This document shows, one piece after another, positions 61,093-64,000 of a stretch of DNA of 64,000 bases (positions are counted from its first letter, which is position 1; each line of letters begins with the position of its first letter). The notes below the pieces were generated by a model. The model saw only the letters and a list, made by a program, of their open reading frames with translations. It did not search any database and was not told where the DNA came from. The stretch covers positions 4,726,001 to 4,790,000 of the forward strand of contig NZ_LN831790.1 of the NCBI RefSeq assembly GCF_001013905.1, read 5' to 3'. The position numbers and the translations under genes are program-made. This DNA is from Streptomyces leeuwenhoekii (GTDB taxonomy: Bacteria > Actinomycetota > Actinomycetes > Streptomycetales > Streptomycetaceae).

Positions 61093-63228
61093 ATGAGCGA
61101 CATGATCACCGCGGATCTGGTCGACCTCGACCTGACCGCCGACACCAAGGAAGCCGCGGCACGCGCCCTCGCCGAGCGGATGGCGGCCCTGGGCCGGGTG
61201 ACCGACCTGGAGGGCTTCCTCTCCGACGTGGCCGCCCGCGAGGCGCAGATGCCCACCGGCCTGGACGGCGGCATCGGCATCCCGCACTGCCGCAGCGCGC
61301 ACGTCACCGAGCCGACCCTCGCCTTCGGCCGTAGCGCCCACGGCATCGACTTCGGCGCGGCGGACGGCCCCGCCGACCTGATCTTCCTGATCGCCGCGCC
61401 GGCCGGCGCCGACGACGCCCATCTGACCATCCTCTCCGCCCTCGCCCGGCAGTTGATGAACGCCGAGTTCACCGGCGCCCTGCGGTCGGTGACGGACGCG
61501 GAGACCGCGGCGGCGCTGATCCGCGGGGAGGAGCCGGAAGCGGCCCGGCGGCCCGCCGGGGCGGGCACCGAAGACACCGTGGCGGCGGCGGGAGCGGCCT
61601 CTCCCACCGCCGCCACGGCCCCCGACGACGCGGCCGCGGTCGACACCGGCAAGGGGAGCGCCACCGCCACGGCCAGCGATGACACCAGCGCCGGGAGCGC
61701 CACCGCCGGGGACGGCGAGCGCCCGTTCCGTATCGTCGCCGTCACCTCCTGCCCCACCGGCATCGCCCACACCTACATGGCCGCCGAGGCGCTGGAGAAC
61801 GCGGGCCGGGAGGCGGGCGTCGAGGTCATCGTCGAGACGCAGGGATCGGCCGGTTTCACCCGGCTGGACCCGGCCCTCGTCGAGGCCGCGGACGGCGTGA
61901 TCCTCGCCCACGACGTGCCCGTGCGCGACAAGGACCGCTTCGCCGGTAAGCCGACCGTCGACACCGGCGTGAAGGCCGCCGTCAACCGGCCCGGCGAGCT
62001 GATCGCCGAGGTCCGCGCCAAGGCCGCCCGCGGGGAGACCGCCCCGGTGACCCCGGCCGCGACGCCCGTCGAGCGCACCGGCGAGCCCGGCGAGGGCTAC
62101 GGCACCCGGCTGCGCACATGGCTGATGAGCGGCGTCAGTTACATGGTCCCGTTCGTCGCCGCCGGTGGTCTGCTCATCGCCCTCGGCTTCGCGATCGGCG
62201 GCTACGACATCGACAAGGCCCCGTCCGTGACGGAGCACTTCGCCTGGGCGCAGGCGGACAGTTGGGCCGCGCTGCTGTTCCAGATCGGCGGGGTGGCGTT
62301 CGGTTTCCTCGTCCCCGTGCTGGCCGGCTACATCGCCTACGGCATGGCCGACCGCCCCGGCCTGGTCCCCGGCTTCGTCGGCGGCTCCGTCTCGCTCACC
62401 GTCAACGCGGGCTTCCTCGGCGGCCTGGCCGCCGGTCTGATCGCCGGTGGCGTGGTGCTGGCGATCCAGCGGGTGCGCATCCCGGCGGCCCTGCGCGGCA
62501 TCATGCCGGTCGTGGTGATCCCGCTGATCTCCTCGGCGATCGTCGGCTTCCTGATGTACGTCGTGATCGGCAAACCCATCGCCTCCGCGCAGAAGGCGAT
62601 GACCGACTGGCTCAGCGGCCTGTCCGGTGCCAACGCCGTTCTGCTCGGCGCCCTGCTCGGCCTGATGATGTGCTTCGACCTCGGCGGCCCGGTCAACAAG
62701 GTCGCCTACACCTTCGCCACCGCCGGCATCGCGGTCGCCGACCCCAGCGACTCCGCCATGAAGATCATGGCCGCGGCGATGGCGGCCGGCATGGTCCCGC
62801 CGCTGGCGATGGCCCTGGCGACGACCGTGCGCGGCAAGTTGTTCAACGCCGCCGAGCGGGAGAACGGCAAGGCCGCCTGGGTGCTCGGCGCCTCGTTCAT
62901 CTCCGAGGGCGCGATCCCGTTCGCCGCGGCCGACCCGCTGCGGGTCATCCCGGCGTCCATGGCGGGCGGCGCGCTCACCGGCGCCCTGTCGATGGCGTTC
63001 GGCGCCACCCTGCGCGCCCCGCACGGCGGCATCTTCGTGGTCCCGCTGATCGGCAACCCGCTGCTGTATCTGGTCGCCATCGCCGCGGGCGTCTGCGTCA
63101 CCGCCGCCGGGGTCGTCCTCCTCAAGGGCCTGCGCAAGCCGGCGTCCGGAGCGGGACACCCGGACCCGGGCACCGGCGAGGACGCGACGGCTGGCCCGGG
63201 AAGGGCCCAGCAGCCCGTGGCGGCGTAA
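61093..63228 (+). CDS. fruA: Fructose PTS permease EIIABC (FruA)
   Basis: Seven hundred and eleven residues in one chain. The IIA domain (1-145) has the phosphorylated His in GIGIPHCRS. An Ala/Thr-rich linker with DTVAAAGAA follows. The IIB domain (~215-315) has the active Cys in AVTSCPTGIAHTYMAAEAL. The IIC domain (~345-690) has GVSYMVPFVAAGGLLIALGF and about nine TM helices, with LGGPVNKVAYTF near the substrate site. It imports and phosphorylates fructose. AAGGAG precedes ATG 61093. Confidence 0.97.
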   Translation: MSDMITADLVDLDLTADTKEAAARALAERMAALGRVTDLEGFLSDVAAREAQMPTGLDGGIGIPHCRSAHVTEPTLAFGRSAHGIDFGAADGPADLIFLIAAPAGADDAHLTILSALARQLMNAEFTGALRSVTDAETAAALIRGEEPEAARRPAGAGTEDTVAAAGAASPTAATAPDDAAAVDTGKGSATATASDDTSAGSATAGDGERPFRIVAVTSCPTGIAHTYMAAEALENAGREAGVEVIVETQGSAGFTRLDPALVEAADGVILAHDVPVRDKDRFAGKPTVDTGVKAAVNRPGELIAEVRAKAARGETAPVTPAATPVERTGEPGEGYGTRLRTWLMSGVSYMVPFVAAGGLLIALGFAIGGYDIDKAPSVTEHFAWAQADSWAALLFQIGGVAFGFLVPVLAGYIAYGMADRPGLVPGFVGGSVSLTVNAGFLGGLAAGLIAGGVVLAIQRVRIPAALRGIMPVVVIPLISSAIVGFLMYVVIGKPIASAQKAMTDWLSGLSGANAVLLGALLGLMMCFDLGGPVNKVAYTFATAGIAVADPSDSAMKIMAAAMAAGMVPPLAMALATTVRGKLFNAAERENGKAAWVLGASFISEGAIPFAAADPLRVIPASMAGGALTGALSMAFGATLRAPHGGIFVVPLIGNPLLYLVAIAAGVCVTAAGVVLLKGLRKPASGAGHPDPGTGEDATAGPGRAQQPVAA

Positions 63229-63292
63229 GGCACGAACGAGGCACGAACGAGGCGCGAACGAGGCACGAACTAGGCGCGAACGAGGGCGAACG
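63228..63292. repeat. 11-bp tandem repeat directly after fruA
   Basis: About five units of AGGCACGAACG (with GC/AC and CG/CT variants) start on the last base of the fruA stop codon, then decay. The period is close to one DNA helical turn. In RNA the array is unstructured and precedes the terminator. Confidence 0.85.
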
Positions 63293-63316
63293 GGGGACGA
63301 GCAAGGAACGAGCGGT

Positions 63317-63354
63317 CCGCCGCCGCGCGCCGGGACCCGGGCGCGCGGCGGCGG
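63317..63354. terminator. Terminator between convergent fruA and last gene
   Basis: CCGCCGCCGCGCGCC (63317-63331) pairs perfectly with GGCGCGCGGCGGCGG (63340-63354), an 8-base loop: a 15-bp stem in the 256-bp gap between fruA and the minus-strand gene. Confidence 0.85.
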
Positions 63355-63484
63355 CCGCATGCCACCGAATCGCACCCCACCGCACCGCGGCCGTATCCGT
63401 CGCGGCGCCCCGACGACCGCACCGGCCATGGCGACCGCACCGGCCACGGTGGCGGCCCGGCGGCCCGGCAGCACGGCGGCCGGG

Positions 63485-64000
63485 TCAGGACGGTTGTGCC
63501 GCCCGCCGCTCCATCGCCTCGCGGGCCGCCTCCTCGCTGACGTACACCTCGCACATGTGGCGTCCGTCGGGCGTCGCCGTGTGCTCGACCTCCCACAGGG
63601 AGATCTCCCGGCCGTCGCGCAGCAGGAACGCGTGCTCGTACAGGGAGAAGGACAGCCCGGGCCGGCCCCTCCGGCCGGGGCGGCCGAACGCCTGGGTGAT
63701 CTGGTGCGCGGACGCCTGCGCGAGCAGGGCGGCCGTCTCCGCGCCCGGCCGGTCGGGGTTCTCCGCGCGGCGCAGCAGCCGGCGCGCGTGGTCCGCCGAG
63801 TCGTCGGGCGTGTAGACGTGCCGCGGGGCGGGGACCGGCGACAACTGCACCAGCACCGGCAGCTCGAAGTCCGGCGTCTCCGGCGGCAGCGGCAGCCGGG
63901 CGGTGGCGGCGCGCAGCTCCTCCTCGTCGACGTACACCTCGGCCTGCGGCTCACTGCCCTGGGCGGTGTTGTGGACGAGCTCCCAGAGCGTGAGCGCCGA
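63485..64000 (-). CDS. Streptomyces conserved protein with duplicated motif, 5' end outside window
   Basis: At least 172 residues; the frame continues through position 64000. TLWELVHNTA-QGSEPQAEVYVDEEELRAA at the visible N-terminal end is echoed by SLWEVEHTATPDGRHMCEVYVSEEAAREA near the C terminus, so the protein contains at least two copies of a strand-rich ~110-residue unit. It resembles the DUF6227 proteins I recall from streptomycetes; function unknown. It converges on fruA. Confidence 0.8.
   Translation of the reverse strand, partial: SALTLWELVHNTAQGSEPQAEVYVDEEELRAATARLPLPPETPDFELPVLVQLSPVPAPRHVYTPDDSADHARRLLRRAENPDRPGAETAALLAQASAHQITQAFGRPGRRGRPGLSFSLYEHAFLLRDGREISLWEVEHTATPDGRHMCEVYVSEEAAREAMERRAAQPS

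Overview
The window reads as a Streptomyces chromosome. It has very high GC, strong third-position G/C bias, several HTH-DUF5753/DUF397 regulator pairs, spd/repSA/traB-type conjugation genes, and a protein that matches the group-1 sigma factor HrdD nearly end to end. Gene calls rest on reading the translations, motifs, start sites and spacing by eye; no database search was possible.

Layout. 1-5.2 kb: a secreted tyrosine phosphatase (cut by the window edge), an ABM-domain protein, two DUF397 genes with their HTH-DUF5753 partner, a HATPase, an ADP-ribosylglycohydrolase and a hexapeptide acetyltransferase. 5.2-12.7 kb: a sodium:solute symporter, a large membrane protein, a D,D-carboxypeptidase with a very long disordered cytoplasmic arm, and a GPP34 protein. 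13-21 kb: a second HTH-DUF5753/DUF397 pair, glutathione peroxidase, a divergent ArsR-like regulator/MFS pair, a GNAT protein, an AbiEii-like nucleotidyltransferase, a methyltransferase and a MarR regulator. 21-31 kb: a DUF4352 membrane protein, a CE4 acetylxylan-esterase-like enzyme with CBM2 beside what looks like the deletion scar of its GH11 xylanase partner, a cold-shock gene followed by a DEAD-box helicase and a CBS protein, and a 5'-truncated LuxR regulator abutting dinB.

31-45.5 kb is the accessory region. It holds an actinomycete integrative and conjugative element (AICE) with traB/ftsK, spd genes, repSA, xis and int, ending beside tRNA-Arg(CCT). At least four of its transcription units share a 16-bp operator, GTCTAG-N4-CTAGAC. 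Its left side carries a visibly lower-GC two-gene unit (a membrane protein plus a Schlafen/AlbA_2 protein, 32.9-35.2 kb). This pair is the best candidate in the window for an undescribed, possibly defensive, system. The left end of the element is uncertain; a tRNA anticodon-loop-like sequence at about 31.97 kb is a candidate.

45.7-64 kb is ordinary core chromosome: a tandem IclR regulator, an M6 metalloprotease, TetR plus DHA2 exporter, MarR plus LigB-type dioxygenase, hrdD, a TetR regulator with a clear palindromic operator, a WYL regulator divergent from a DHA2 exporter, and the fructose PTS operon fruR-fruK-fruA. The hrdD-to-fru order agrees with what I recall of the S. coelicolor chromosome.
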